This document shows positions 39,268-48,122 of a stretch of 64,000 nt of DNA, piece after piece. Origin of the DNA: Campylobacterota bacterium. GTDB taxonomy: Bacteria; Campylobacterota; Campylobacteria; Campylobacterales; Nitratiruptoraceae. Where the stretch lies: contig WGAT01000071.1 of assembly GCA_015494715.1 (NCBI GenBank), positions 1 through 64,000 on the forward strand, read 5' to 3'. How positions within the stretch are numbered: the first letter of the stretch is position 1; every line of letters begins with the position of its first letter. A program made the position numbers and the translations under genes. Under the pieces are notes generated by a model, which worked only from the letters and a program-made list of their open reading frames with translations, was not told where the DNA came from and searched no databases.

Positions 39268-40136
39268 AAACTATATGGGCGGTAGTGACGCTTCTTTTTG
39301 CGTTTCTTTTTCAAGGATGTGAGCAAATAGATCAACCATATTGCACCATAGCCGCCAATAGATGGGTAGGATATCTCCCCTTAGCGTATGCCAACGAGAT
39401 GGGATGGTTGCAAAAGGATCACTTTATTCTCAAATGGACTAGCTCTTTGAGTGAGAGTAAAACGCTCTTTCGTTTAGGACTTTGTACAGGATTTTGCGCC
39501 ACCCAATACGAAATACTCAGCGATCCCCACATCAAAGCCAAGGCTCTCCCCTATTTTTTCATAGATCAATCGTTAGGGGCCGATCAAATTCTCTCTAATA
39601 TCCCTACACGAGAGCTTCACAAATTGCCCTTTCTAGAGGCGTATCTAGAGCTCTCCAGCGTCAATAAAGCCCTCCTTGACGCTTTTCTTAAAACCTACCG
39701 CTTTGACAAGGATAGGGTGCATCTAAACGACACCACCCAAGATAATATCCTCCAAATGGAATTTAAAAAACCGACCCTCATCGTCACATACGAACCTTAC
39801 GCTACCCTTTTGCGACAAAAAGGCTTTTTCTTGGTGGCCTCTTCCAAAACCCTCAAGCCCTTTATACGAGTCTACGATCTCTTTTTTGCTCTCAAAACCC
39901 TCCCGTCCCAAAGAATAGAGCCCTTGTACGAGAGTTTCTTTAAAGGGGTACAAGAGCTCCAAGAGCGTCCCCGATACTTTTATGAGATCATCAAAAGCTA
40001 CATACCCCACATTAGCTACGACAAGTTCCGACAACAGATCAAAGGTATCCGCTGGATCGAAAAACCGACCCCCTTAGACATCAATTATCTCAAAGCTCAA
40101 GGCTTTGATCTCTCCCACCTTCTCACTCGTAGATAA
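39264..40136 (+). CDS. lipoprotein of the NMT1/SsuA-type substrate-binding fold
   Basis: A 290-residue lipoprotein. The GTG at 39264 overlaps the murG stop (GTGA) and yields a clean signal peptide with lipobox (WAVVTLLFAFLFQGCEQ); the ORF-track start lies in murG sequence. The mature part begins IAANRWVGYLPLAYANEMGWL, the pattern of ABC substrate-binding proteins for taurine, nitrate or thiamine precursors. No permease or ATPase is adjacent, so the partner and ligand are unknown. Confidence 0.72.
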   Translation: MKTIWAVVTLLFAFLFQGCEQIDQPYCTIAANRWVGYLPLAYANEMGWLQKDHFILKWTSSLSESKTLFRLGLCTGFCATQYEILSDPHIKAKALPYFFIDQSLGADQILSNIPTRELHKLPFLEAYLELSSVNKALLDAFLKTYRFDKDRVHLNDTTQDNILQMEFKKPTLIVTYEPYATLLRQKGFFLVASSKTLKPFIRVYDLFFALKTLPSQRIEPLYESFFKGVQELQERPRYFYEIIKSYIPHISYDKFRQQIKGIRWIEKPTPLDINYLKAQGFDLSHLLTRR

Positions 40137-41118
40137 CGACTCTGTTTTTTCCGCTGCGTTTGGCTTCGTACAAAGCTTTATCGGCTCTTTTAATCACATC
40201 CTGGGGCTCTTCGCCCTCTTTTTTTCCCGTCCCCCCAAAGCTTGCCGTAAAATTGATGCGAACGCTATTGAGGTGCAAATCCCTATTCTCAATCACTTCT
40301 CGCAAACGCTCGCCCACAACTTTTGCGGCCCTCTCATCCGCATTGGGCAGCAACACTACAAACTCTTCCCCCCCATAGCGATACGACCTTGTGCCTTTGC
40401 GTACATATTTGGTCAAAATCTCGCCTACCTCTTTTAACACCTGATCGCCCACGAGATGGCCGTAGGTGTCGTTGATATGTTTAAAATTGTCGATATCGCA
40501 CATCAACAAAGCATAAGGCAGACCCGAGTCGTGGAGCTTTTGGATATCCTTATCAAAACTTCGACGATTTAGCAGACCCGTCAAACTATCATGCTCCGCC
40601 TCTTTTTTCTGTTCGTTAAACTTCTCCTCGATAAATTCGAGCCGCCTCCTATTTTCCTCAAGAAACTTTCGCAGCTTTTTGTTTTCCTCTTCCAAATCTT
40701 TGATCTTGAGTTTGAGACTCTCCATCTTTTGGATGTCGCTTTGATCTATAGCTTGGATACTCTCTTGGATGTAGATATCGTGGGAGGTTAAATTGTGCTC
40801 AAAACGATCGAGCGCCTCTTCGCTTCCAATGGCCAAATGCCGCAGATCAAAAGAGATCTCCCGAATCTCTTGGATATCCTCGAGTACGGGTATGTCTTTG
40901 AAATACTTCTCATACAAGACTTTAAGATTTTTAGGAGTAAGGAGATGGTTCTCCTCTTTGGCTTTACATATCACATAAAACCACTCCTCAAAATTGCGAG
41001 GCGTCAAAGGGATGTTGTTTTTGCTTATAAAACTGAGCGTCGTTTTAGCGATCTGCGCAACTAACTCCTTATAACCCGTTTCTAACTCGTGCCGAAGTGC
41101 CAATTTTTTACAATTCAT
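40123..41118 (-). CDS. diguanylate cyclase (GGDEF)
   Basis: A 331-residue cytoplasmic protein. The N-terminal 130 residues are helical with no named domain (PLTPRNFEEWFYVICKAKEENHLLTP), followed by a coiled coil (about 135-175) and a GGDEF domain with DSLTGLLNRRSFD, MCDIDNFKHINDTYGH and an intact active-site YGGEEF near 247. An RxxD inhibitory site is not clear. It should make cyclic di-GMP. Its end overlaps the convergent lipoprotein gene by 14 bases. Confidence 0.9.
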   Translation of the reverse strand: MNCKKLALRHELETGYKELVAQIAKTTLSFISKNNIPLTPRNFEEWFYVICKAKEENHLLTPKNLKVLYEKYFKDIPVLEDIQEIREISFDLRHLAIGSEEALDRFEHNLTSHDIYIQESIQAIDQSDIQKMESLKLKIKDLEEENKKLRKFLEENRRRLEFIEEKFNEQKKEAEHDSLTGLLNRRSFDKDIQKLHDSGLPYALLMCDIDNFKHINDTYGHLVGDQVLKEVGEILTKYVRKGTRSYRYGGEEFVVLLPNADERAAKVVGERLREVIENRDLHLNSVRINFTASFGGTGKKEGEEPQDVIKRADKALYEAKRSGKNRVVIYE

Positions 41119-41125
41119 ATTCCCC

Positions 41126-41947
41126 TCATATCCAAATATTGTCTATCAATCTCGTTTGCCCCACATACGCGGCCACAAGAATAATGCTGTCGCCAATCCT
41201 TATATCATCAATCGCATCAAACTTTCTATCTACTATTTCAACATATTCCACCTTAAGAGGGCGTAAAATCTGTAGCATCTGCTCTTTAAGAGAGGAGGTT
41301 TTGATTACGCCGCTTTGGATCAGTTTGGCCGCTCGTTTTAAAGATTTGGGAATCAACAAAGCTTTTTGCCTCTCCTCAGGCGAGAGATAGAGATTACGAC
41401 TGCTTAGAGCCAGCCCGTCATCGTCTCGTACGATCTCGCAAGGCACGATCTGTGTATCCATAAAAAATTCTCGTACCATCTTTTGGATTAAAAAGAGCTG
41501 CTGGGCGTCCTTTTTGCCAAAATAGGCCCGATGGGGATTGGCCAGATGCAAAAGTTTGTTGACCACTTGCAAAACGCCGTCAAAGTGTCCGGGACGAAAA
41601 TGTCCCTCCAAAACATACCCTTTTTGGCTTGGCGCTTTTATGAGTACCTCATCTTTTTCGTATATCGCCGAGGCTTCAGGCATAAAAAGGGCGTCTACTC
41701 CCGCCAGCTCGCAAATCTTTTTATCCGCTTCATAGCGTCTGGGATACTTCTCAAAGTCCTCCCCCGGCAAAAACTGGGTTGGATTGACAAAGATCGATAC
41801 GATAGTATGGTCGTTTTGGGCTACGCTCTTTTCTATCAAAGACAAGTGTCCTTTGTGCAGTGCCCCCATCGTGGGGACAAATCCTACCGAACCGCGTAAA
41901 TCTTTTCGATACGCTTGGAGCTCTTTTGGTGTGCGCAAAATCTTCAT
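41126..41947 (-). CDS. panC: pantothenate synthetase
   Basis: Joins pantoate and beta-alanine with [20 protein letters not shown] (HxGH) near 25, [18 protein letters not shown] near 60, [13 protein letters not shown] near 145 and the KMSKS-like [10 protein letters not shown] near 175. 273 residues from the ATG at 41947, five bases after AGGG; the ORF-track GTG overlaps the ribosome site. panB and panD are not in the window. Confidence 0.95.
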   Translation of the reverse strand: MKILRTPKELQAYRKDLRGSVGFVPTMGALHKGHLSLIEKSVAQNDHTIVSIFVNPTQFLPGEDFEKYPRRYEADKKICELAGVDALFMPEASAIYEKDEVLIKAPSQKGYVLEGHFRPGHFDGVLQVVNKLLHLANPHRAYFGKKDAQQLFLIQKMVREFFMDTQIVPCEIVRDDDGLALSSRNLYLSPEERQKALLIPKSLKRAAKLIQSGVIKTSSLKEQMLQILRPLKVEYVEIVDRKFDAIDDIRIGDSIILVAAYVGQTRLIDNIWI

Positions 41948-41961
41948 AGCCACCCTTTTGA

Positions 41962-41967
41962 TATAAT
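41962..41967 (+). promoter_or_regulatory. -10 box of prfB
   Basis: TATAAT 39 bases upstream of the prfB TTG. It overlaps the position used as start in the ORF track (41967), which argues against that start. Confidence 0.5.
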
Positions 41968-42005
41968 TGCAACAACAAAATTCTACCCAAAATCAGGAGC
42001 AAGTA

Positions 42006-43112
42006 TTGGATAGCTACGAATACTCAGAGCTTTTAAAAAAGCTGGAGCAAAAGATCAAAAATATTGAAAATATCGTCAAACCAGATCAGCTCAAACAGCG
42101 GCTCAAAGAGATAGAAAAGATGGAAAACGACCCCAATTTTTGGAACGACGCCAAAAAAGCGGCGGAGGTCCAAAAGGAGAAGAATCGCCTGAGCCGAATT
42201 TTGCAAAAGTATGAAGAGGCCAAGAATGCCGTCACCGACGCTTTGGATCTTTTTGAGATGGCTACGGAAGAGGAGGATACCGAAACCCTCCAAAGCCTTT
42301 TCGACGAGGCTGGCGAATTAGAAGACAAGGTGAGCAAAGTGGAGATCGAGACGATGCTCAGCGGCGAGCACGACGACAAAAACGCCATCATTACCATCCA
42401 TCCCGGAGCCGGCGGCACCGAATCGCAAGACTGGGCCAGTATCCTCTACCGCATGTACCTGCGATGGGCGGAGCGTCACGGCTACAAGGTGGAGGTGCTC
42501 GACTATCAAGAGGGCGAAGAGGCCGGCATCAAAGATGTAAGCTTCATCATCAAAGGCGAAAACGTCTACGGCTATCTCAAAGCCGAAAACGGCATCCACA
42601 GGCTGGTACGCATCAGCCCCTTCGACTCCAACGCCAGACGCCACACCTCCTTTGCTTCGGTGATGGTGAGTCCCGAAATAGACGAGGATATCAATATCAC
42701 CATCGAGGACAAAGATATTCGAGTCGATACCTACCGAGCCAGCGGAGCCGGCGGCCAGCATGTCAACAAAACCGACTCGGCAATCCGTATCACCCACATC
42801 CCCACAGGTATCGTAGTCCAGTGCCAAAACGACAGAAGCCAGCACAAAAACCGAGCCACCGCCATGAAAATGCTCAAATCAAGGCTGTATGAACTGGAGA
42901 TGGAGAAGAAAAAAGCCGAACAAGAGGGAATAGAAAAGAGCGATATTGGCTGGGGACACCAGATACGAAGCTATGTGCTCGCACCCTATCAACAGGTCAA
43001 AGATACCAGAAGCAACAAAGCCTACTCCAACGTCGAAGCGATTTTGGACGGAGATATCGATAAGGTGATAGAAGATGTACTCATCGCCGAAGCGGAGAAA
43101 CAAGAACAATAA
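42006..43112 (+). CDS. prfB: peptide chain release factor 2
   Basis: RF2 recognises UAA and UGA. The anticodon-like motif is SPF ([15 protein letters not shown]) and the catalytic loop is [15 protein letters not shown]. 368 residues from the TTG at 42006, six bases after AGGAG. The gene reads through in a single frame, with no internal TGA and no +1 frameshift site of the kind E. coli uses for RF2 autoregulation. Confidence 0.94.
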   Translation: MDSYEYSELLKKLEQKIKNIENIVKPDQLKQRLKEIEKMENDPNFWNDAKKAAEVQKEKNRLSRILQKYEEAKNAVTDALDLFEMATEEEDTETLQSLFDEAGELEDKVSKVEIETMLSGEHDDKNAIITIHPGAGGTESQDWASILYRMYLRWAERHGYKVEVLDYQEGEEAGIKDVSFIIKGENVYGYLKAENGIHRLVRISPFDSNARRHTSFASVMVSPEIDEDINITIEDKDIRVDTYRASGAGGQHVNKTDSAIRITHIPTGIVVQCQNDRSQHKNRATAMKMLKSRLYELEMEKKKAEQEGIEKSDIGWGHQIRSYVLAPYQQVKDTRSNKAYSNVEAILDGDIDKVIEDVLIAEAEKQEQ

Positions 43113-43215
43113 AATTGATCTTTTTGTTCACTATTTTTGTGTTTTTTCGATAAAAAAGGGCCCTTTTAAACTATCTTCGTCCTTTTTGCACCAATTTAAA
43201 AATTTTTTAAAAGAG

Positions 43216-43244
43216 TTGACGATAGGATGGAGCTGTAATAAATT
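43216..43244 (+). promoter_or_regulatory. promoter of the 30-residue membrane protein gene
   Basis: TTGACG (43216-43221), a 17-base spacer and TAAATT (43239-43244), a standard sigma-70 layout. The ORF begins 20 bases downstream. Confidence 0.5.
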
Positions 43245-43264
43245 ACATCACGCAAGGAGAGTAT

Positions 43265-43357
43265 ATGGCACCATCTGAAATTTTGGCTCTTATCTACGGC
43301 AGCTTGATGGTCGTAGCGGCCATTATGTGGGTCGGCTTCAACTTCAAAAAAGCCTAA
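43265..43357 (+). CDS. 30-residue single-span membrane protein
   Basis: Too short for the ORF track. The ATG at 43265 follows AAGGAG by five bases and has a promoter upstream. The product is one hydrophobic helix (ILALIYGSLMVVAAIMWVG) with a short acidic-side start and a basic end (NFKKA), so the C-terminus should face the cytoplasm. Its size recalls small subunits such as CydX, CcoS or KdpF, but no partner gene is adjacent and I do not recognise it. Confidence 0.65.
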   Translation: MAPSEILALIYGSLMVVAAIMWVGFNFKKA

Positions 43358-43369
43358 GGCCCGATACTT

Positions 43370-44017
43370 TTAGTGGAGGGGCTTGAGTCTCCTCTCCTCC
43401 AAAAGAAATCGGTGCGAGCAGCGTTCCGCCAATTTCTCGTCATGGGTAACCAAAAAAAGTCCGCTTGCTCTTTTCTTTACATACTTAAAAATCTCTTCCA
43501 TTACCTCGTATGCCGTCTCTCTATCAAGATTGCCCGTGGGCTCATCGGCAAAAATAAGTTTGGGACGCTTGGTCATTACTCTAGCAATACTGACGCGTTG
43601 CTGCTCCCCGCCACTGAGCTGGGTTACTCGTTTGTGTAAGACATGAGCGATACCAAAGGCCTCCAAAAGTTGCGTATCGATAGATGTTTTGGCCAAAAGG
43701 GCTGCCACTTCGATATTTTCCAAAGCGCTAAACCCTTTAAAAAGATAGTGGGATTGAAAAACAATTCCAACCTTATAACGACGAATTTTTAAACGACTCT
43801 CCTCATCAACGGCATAAATGTCTTGGCCAAAAAGCTCTACTTTTCCTTTTTGTGGCGGCAGCAGAGTGGAGAGAATATGCAAAAGCGTCGATTTACCGCT
43901 TCCGCTTACGCCAAGTACGGCTATAGACTCCTCAGACGAGAGGCTTAGCGAGATATCTTCAAAAAGGGGATAATCAAAGGCGTGGCTTAGATGGGAGGCT
44001 TTTAGGAGAATATCCAT
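43370..44017 (-). CDS. ABC transporter ATP-binding protein, LolD/MacB type
   Basis: A 215-residue ATPase. Walker A GVSGSGKSTL near 36, Q-loop VFQSHYLF, signature LSGGEQQRVSIARV near 130, Walker B LIFADEPTGNLD. This pattern fits LolD (lipoprotein export), MacB or FtsE-type subunits. Its place beside tsf-rpsB is shared with C. jejuni. The permease is not in the window. Confidence 0.88.
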   Translation of the reverse strand: MDILLKASHLSHAFDYPLFEDISLSLSSEESIAVLGVSGSGKSTLLHILSTLLPPQKGKVELFGQDIYAVDEESRLKIRRYKVGIVFQSHYLFKGFSALENIEVAALLAKTSIDTQLLEAFGIAHVLHKRVTQLSGGEQQRVSIARVMTKRPKLIFADEPTGNLDRETAYEVMEEIFKYVKKRASGLFLVTHDEKLAERCSHRFLLEERRLKPLH

Positions 44018-44041
44018 CGAATGCCTTTTTACAAAAGTATA

Positions 44042-44068
44042 GCAAAAAAAGCAAGCCCAAAGGCTTGC
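44042..44068 (-). terminator. rho-independent terminator of rpsB-tsf
   Basis: On the minus strand GCAAGCC (44062-44068), loop TTTG and GGCTTGC (44051-44057) form a perfect 7-base stem followed by TTTTTTTGC. It lies 36 bases past the tsf stop. Confidence 0.85.
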
Positions 44069-44104
44069 TAGAATAAAAAGCTCAAAAGCCTAGGACTTTT
44101 TGCC

Positions 44105-45022
44105 TCATTTCATCTGTGCGGCGACTTCAGCGGCGAAATCTTCCTCTTTTTTCTCGATTCCCTCACCTAGCTCATATCGTACAAAAGCGATGATTTTGGC
44201 ACTTCCACCGGCAGCTTTAGCCGCTTCGTCAAGTACTTGCTTGACGCTTTTTTTGTCCTCTTTGACAAATTTTTGGCCAAGCAGCGTATTCTCTTCTACA
44301 AATTTTTTGATTTTTCCGGGAATAATTTTTTCGATGATATTGGCCGGTTTACCCTCTTTTTCCAATTGCGCTTGGGCGATCTCTTTTTCTTTTTCGATCA
44401 CTTCGGCAGGGATGCTCGCTTCATCCAGATATTTTGGATTCATCGCAGCGATGTGCATGGCGATATCTTTGAGCAGATCCTTGATAGCGGCACATACCTC
44501 CTCTTTGTCACAAGAAGCGGCTACCACTACGCCGATCTTTCCGCCCATATGGACATAGCCGTTGACCACGCCGGGGCCCTCCACGCAAATTTTATCAAAT
44601 CGTCGCACTACGATGTTTTCGCCAATCTTTGCGATTTCGGCTTTCATATAATCCTCAAAAACCACATTGTCGATAGTGGTTTTATAAAGCTCTTCTACGC
44701 TTTCCACTCCCGCAGTAGAGATATGACCTTTGATCTTTTCGACGAGGTTTTTAAAATTCTCGTTTTGTGCTACAAAGTCCGTTTCGGAGTTGACCTCTAC
44801 GATAGTGGCGCATTTATAATCTGGACTCACTTCCACGGCTATCGTCCCCTCGCTTGCCACTCTATCGGCTTTTTTGGCGGCTTTCGCGATCCCTTTTTTA
44901 CGCAAAATCTCGATCGCTTTGTCCATATCCCCATTTGCCTCTTGGAGCGCTTTTTTACACTCCATCATTCCAGCGCCCGTTCTTTGTCGTAGCTCTTTTA
45001 CCTGTGCTGCGCTAATGGCCAT
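44105..45022 (-). CDS. tsf: elongation factor Ts
   Basis: Nucleotide exchange factor for EF-Tu, 305 residues. The N-terminal UBA-like VKELRQRTGAGMMECKKAL and the core TDFVAQNENFKNLV are typical; HIAAMNPKYLDEASIP follows in the second subdomain. The ATG overlaps the rpsB stop (TAATG). Confidence 0.96.
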   Translation of the reverse strand: MAISAAQVKELRQRTGAGMMECKKALQEANGDMDKAIEILRKKGIAKAAKKADRVASEGTIAVEVSPDYKCATIVEVNSETDFVAQNENFKNLVEKIKGHISTAGVESVEELYKTTIDNVVFEDYMKAEIAKIGENIVVRRFDKICVEGPGVVNGYVHMGGKIGVVVAASCDKEEVCAAIKDLLKDIAMHIAAMNPKYLDEASIPAEVIEKEKEIAQAQLEKEGKPANIIEKIIPGKIKKFVEENTLLGQKFVKEDKKSVKQVLDEAAKAAGGSAKIIAFVRYELGEGIEKKEEDFAAEVAAQMK

Positions 45023-45861
45023 TATTTCTCCTCCTGTGTAACTTCTTGTACGCTTGGCGCACTCTGAGCTTCCGCTTCGGCCGTTTCGGCTGCTTCGGCT
45101 CTTGCCTCTTCGATAAGTTTTTGCTTCTCTTCCTCACTAGCTGGCATAGGTACTTCTTCCTCATCGCCTTCCATTTCTTGAGCTCTTAGCTCTTTTCCTT
45201 CGATGATAGCCTCTGCGATCTCTCGACAAAAGAGCTGGATACTTCTAATCGCGTCGTCGTTTCCGGGAATTGGATAATCGATGAGATCGGGATCGCAGTT
45301 TGTATCGAGTGGAGCGATAATGGGAATGCCAAGTTTGTTCCCCTCTTTGACGGCGATATGCTCTCGTACCGCATCGATGATAAAGAGCATATCGGGCAGT
45401 TTTTTCATATCTCTGATACCGCCGAGGAAGTTTTCGAGTTTCTCTTTTCGGCGTCTGAGCATCAACGCCTCTTTTTTGGTGAGCAGATCCATCTGTCCGC
45501 TCTTTTCCATCTCCTCGATAACCTCAAGCTTTCTAATAGATTTTCTAATCGTATTGAAGTTTGTGAGCGTTCCACCGAGCCATCTGGAATTGACATAAGG
45601 CATACCTGCTTTTTTCGCATATTCCTCGATGGCGTTTTTGGCCTGTTTTTTGGTTCCTACAAAAAGGATGGTCTTACCCTCTTTGGCCGCATCTCTGACC
45701 ACATTGTATGTATATCGAAAATAGCGAAGGGTTTTTTGCAAGTCGATGATGTGGATATTTTTCCGTACGCCAAAGATAAAAGGCTTCATCTTTGGATTCC
45801 ATCGTCGTGTCTGGTGACCAAAGTGCACACCGCACTCGAGCAAGTCTTTCATCGTTACCAT
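45022..45861 (-). CDS. rpsB: 30S ribosomal protein S2
   Basis: Ribosomal protein uS2, 279 residues. [25 protein letters not shown] at the start and [16 protein letters not shown] are family blocks. The C-terminus has an extra acidic Glu/Ala-rich extension (about 235-279) beyond the usual S2 end. GAGGAG lies five bases before the ATG. A structured leader precedes it. Confidence 0.97.
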   Translation of the reverse strand: MVTMKDLLECGVHFGHQTRRWNPKMKPFIFGVRKNIHIIDLQKTLRYFRYTYNVVRDAAKEGKTILFVGTKKQAKNAIEEYAKKAGMPYVNSRWLGGTLTNFNTIRKSIRKLEVIEEMEKSGQMDLLTKKEALMLRRRKEKLENFLGGIRDMKKLPDMLFIIDAVREHIAVKEGNKLGIPIIAPLDTNCDPDLIDYPIPGNDDAIRSIQLFCREIAEAIIEGKELRAQEMEGDEEEVPMPASEEEKQKLIEEARAEAAETAEAEAQSAPSVQEVTQEEK

Positions 45862-45957
45862 AGTTTCTCCTCGATAAAATTTAGGTTTACGCCTCCGCAG
45901 TCATCAACGGCTCATGCCGCAACCCGTCAAGGATTCCTGCGTGTGGAGTAAAAGGCG
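45862..45957 (-). promoter_or_regulatory. structured 5' leader of rpsB
   Basis: The rpsB mRNA leader of about 95 bases can fold into three nested stems: CGCCT/AGGCG (45953-45957 with 45890-45894), CGCAG/CTGCG (45937-45941 with 45896-45900) and ACGG/CCGT (45924-45927 with 45907-45910). Ribosomal protein S2 leaders that bind S2 for feedback control are known in other bacteria. Whether this fold belongs to that class is inference. Confidence 0.5.
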
Positions 45958-45961
45958 CAGT

Positions 45962-45969
45962 ATTGTATA
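45962..45969 (-). promoter_or_regulatory. -10 box of rpsB-tsf
   Basis: TATACAAT on the minus strand, just upstream of the rpsB leader and 100 bases from the start codon. No consensus -35 is seen. Confidence 0.45.
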
Positions 45970-45989
45970 AGAAAGTGGCTTAAAGTTTT

Positions 45990-46460
45990 CTAATTTTGAG
46001 TAAGCTCTTTTAATTTTTCCAAAACTTTCTCCACATGCCCCTTGACCCGCACTTTTGGCCAAACGGCTGCCACTTTACCCTCAGGATCGATCAGATAGGT
46101 GGTGCGGATCACCCCTTCGTACTCTTTGCCATACATCTTCTTGATCCCCCACGCCCCGTACTTTTTGAGCACCTCTTTTTGGGTATCGCACAAAAGCGTG
46201 ACTTTGAGCCCTTTTTTCTCGATAAATTTTTGGTGACTCTCACAGCTATCAGGACTCACGCCGACCACTACGGCTCCAAGCTTCTCGAACTCCTCTAGAT
46301 GGGCGGTAAAATCGAGCGCTTCGGTCGTACAGCCGGGCGTATTGTCTTTTGGATAGAAATACAGCACGACCCACTTGCCTCGCAAATCGTGCAAACATAT
46401 CTCCACTCCATCTGGATTTGATAGACAAAAATCTGGAGCCTCTTGTCCAATTTCTATCAT
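45990..46460 (-). CDS. bcp: thiol peroxidase Bcp (peroxiredoxin Q)
   Basis: Reduces peroxides with thioredoxin. The peroxidatic Cys is in YPKDNTPGCTTEALDF near residue 45; the position five residues later, where many Bcp proteins have the resolving Cys, is not Cys, but Cys in DSCESH and LLCDTQ are present. 156 residues. Stop/start overlap with the DUF523 gene. Confidence 0.93.
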   Translation of the reverse strand: MIEIGQEAPDFCLSNPDGVEICLHDLRGKWVVLYFYPKDNTPGCTTEALDFTAHLEEFEKLGAVVVGVSPDSCESHQKFIEKKGLKVTLLCDTQKEVLKKYGAWGIKKMYGKEYEGVIRTTYLIDPEGKVAAVWPKVRVKGHVEKVLEKLKELTQN

Positions 46461-46879
46461 TTTCCCTCCTTTTCATAAAATGTAGCCTGTGGCAGCAGCT
46501 CTTTGAGCTTTTTGGCAAAGATTCCAGTGGCATCTTGCCGCACCAATTTGCCATCTTTATCATATTCTCTCGCACTTGCCAAGGCACAACTAGGAGATTT
46601 GGATTTGAGGTAGACCTCATCGATATCGGGATGGGCTTTGACCAATGCGATTGCCTGTGCCTCTATCGCCTCGGTCACATCCTCGCCGTTTTTGTTTCCT
46701 ACCATCCGTCCCTCCCGCAAATCACACGTCTGCCTAGGCGTACCCAGCACTTTCTCCTCTGGGCAAAAAGGGATCACCTCGCACCCAGTTAAATCAAGAG
46801 TACAATCCTTGCGGTGCCCTCCGTCATAACGGCACTTGTACCCCAACAAGCAAGCACTCACCGCCACCTTTTTAGGCAA
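46457..46879 (-). CDS. DUF523 protein (TudS-like)
   Basis: A 140-residue DUF523 protein. VSACLLGYKCRYDGG near 8, FCPEEKVLGTPR near 38 and KSKSPSCA near 93 carry the three conserved cysteines (C10, C39 and C98 roughly). In the related thiouracil desulfidase TudS such cysteines bind a catalytic Fe-S cluster. It lacks the DUF1722 extension. Overlaps on both sides tie it to bcp and the response regulator. Confidence 0.88.
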   Translation of the reverse strand: MPKKVAVSACLLGYKCRYDGGHRKDCTLDLTGCEVIPFCPEEKVLGTPRQTCDLREGRMVGNKNGEDVTEAIEAQAIALVKAHPDIDEVYLKSKSPSCALASAREYDKDGKLVRQDATGIFAKKLKELLPQATFYEKEGK

Positions 46880-48122
46880 TGGTCACTCCTCTGGTTTTCT
46901 TTGCCAAGTAGAGCTTCTCGTCCGCCTTTTTGATCAGATCCTCAAAGGTATCGGCGCTATCGCAGATCCCGCAAGAAAAATCGTAGTAGACCTCCTCTCC
47001 GTCTATCCAAACGGGCTCCTCACGCACCCTTTTTCTTACCCGCTCTTCTACGATGCTCTTGGCCATCTCTTTGTCGCAAGAGCCCAAAAACATCAAAAAC
47101 TCCTCTCCGCCATAACGGACCACAAAATCGCTTCCTCGAATGCTTTGCTGTAAAATATTAGCAAAATGTTTGAGCACCATATCCCCGGCAAAATGCCCAT
47201 AGGTATCGTTGAGCTTTTTAAAATGATCCAGATCGAAAATGGCGATAGAGACATCTTTATCAAGCCGTTTGAGCGAATAGTAAAGTTTCAAGCCCGCGTC
47301 ATAAAGATAGCGGCGATTGTAACAGCCCGTGAGGTAGTCTTTGTTGGAGTAGGTTTTGATCTCTTCAAACTGGACGAGGGATTTGACCACATTATCGATA
47401 CGGCAGACAAACTCGAAGTTATTGAAACTCTTTTCTAAAAAGTCGTTGGCACCGCTTTTTAAAAATCTAGCCATTATATTGTTGATATCAAGAGCCGTCA
47501 AAGCGATGATGGCCACATCGTCAAAGAGATAGTTTTGACGCACCTCCTTGACCAATTCGAGCCCTGTGGAGTTGTCCGCCAAAACATAATCGGTAATGAC
47601 AAGTTTGATAAAGTCGTCGTTTTGCGAAAGAAGCTCCATCGCCTCGTCTTTGCTGCTTGCTAGCATAATATTGGCGTAAGGGTAGTAGATTTTGAAAAAT
47701 TTGGCCAAATAGTTGCGATAGCTCCTGCTATCCTCTACCAAAAGGACGCCATACTTTTCCAAAAACTGCAAGATTTTAAATTTCATAATCAAATATTCGA
47801 GCCGCACCATATCGGTCTTTATCACATAATCGATAATCTTTTTGCGGTTATAGCGGTCAAACACCTCCATATCTTCTGAGGCCGTAATGATGATAATAGG
47901 TAGATTTTGAGCGATAAGATCATCCACCAAGCCGCACTCATCCACACAATCTTTTAAAAAAATGTCCAAAAGCACATATTTGTACTCTTTGAGATTGTCA
48001 AGATTTTTGTACTCTTCATAGCTATGGATCACATCTACCTCTACGCCCTCTAATCGCTGTTCCAAAAAGACTTTGATCTGTTTGGAATAAAACTTATCGT
48101 CTTCGATAAGCAAGATTTTCAT
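46872..48122 (-). CDS. two-receiver response regulator with GGDEF output
   Basis: A 416-residue protein: receiver 1 (about 1-115, ILLIEDDKFYSKQ, phosphoacceptor Asp in YVLLDIFL), receiver 2 (about 122-240, VLLVEDSRSYRN, LVITDYVLAD) and a GGDEF domain (about 255-416, DYLTGCYNRRYL, IFDLDHFKKLNDTYGHF, active RYGGEEF). In receiver 1 the Thr and Lys switch residues are ITAS and VIKTD. It should be a phosphorylation-controlled diguanylate cyclase. No histidine kinase is adjacent. Confidence 0.92.
   Translation of the reverse strand: MKILLIEDDKFYSKQIKVFLEQRLEGVEVDVIHSYEEYKNLDNLKEYKYVLLDIFLKDCVDECGLVDDLIAQNLPIIIITASEDMEVFDRYNRKKIIDYVIKTDMVRLEYLIMKFKILQFLEKYGVLLVEDSRSYRNYLAKFFKIYYPYANIMLASSKDEAMELLSQNDDFIKLVITDYVLADNSTGLELVKEVRQNYLFDDVAIIALTALDINNIMARFLKSGANDFLEKSFNNFEFVCRIDNVVKSLVQFEEIKTYSNKDYLTGCYNRRYLYDAGLKLYYSLKRLDKDVSIAIFDLDHFKKLNDTYGHFAGDMVLKHFANILQQSIRGSDFVVRYGGEEFLMFLGSCDKEMAKSIVEERVRKRVREEPVWIDGEEVYYDFSCGICDSADTFEDLIKKADEKLYLAKKTRGVTIA

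Noticed and set aside
41967-42100. programmed +1 frameshift in prfB, as in E. coli
   Set aside because: The reading frame is continuous from the TTG at 42006 with no in-frame TGA and no CTTTGA slip site.
42318-42845. 175-codon minus-strand ORF opposite prfB
   Set aside because: Antisense of the conserved GGQ and SPF region; no start signal.
43157-43172. AAAAGGGCCCTTTT palindrome after prfB as a terminator
   Set aside because: The two arms touch, leaving no loop, so it cannot form an ordinary hairpin.
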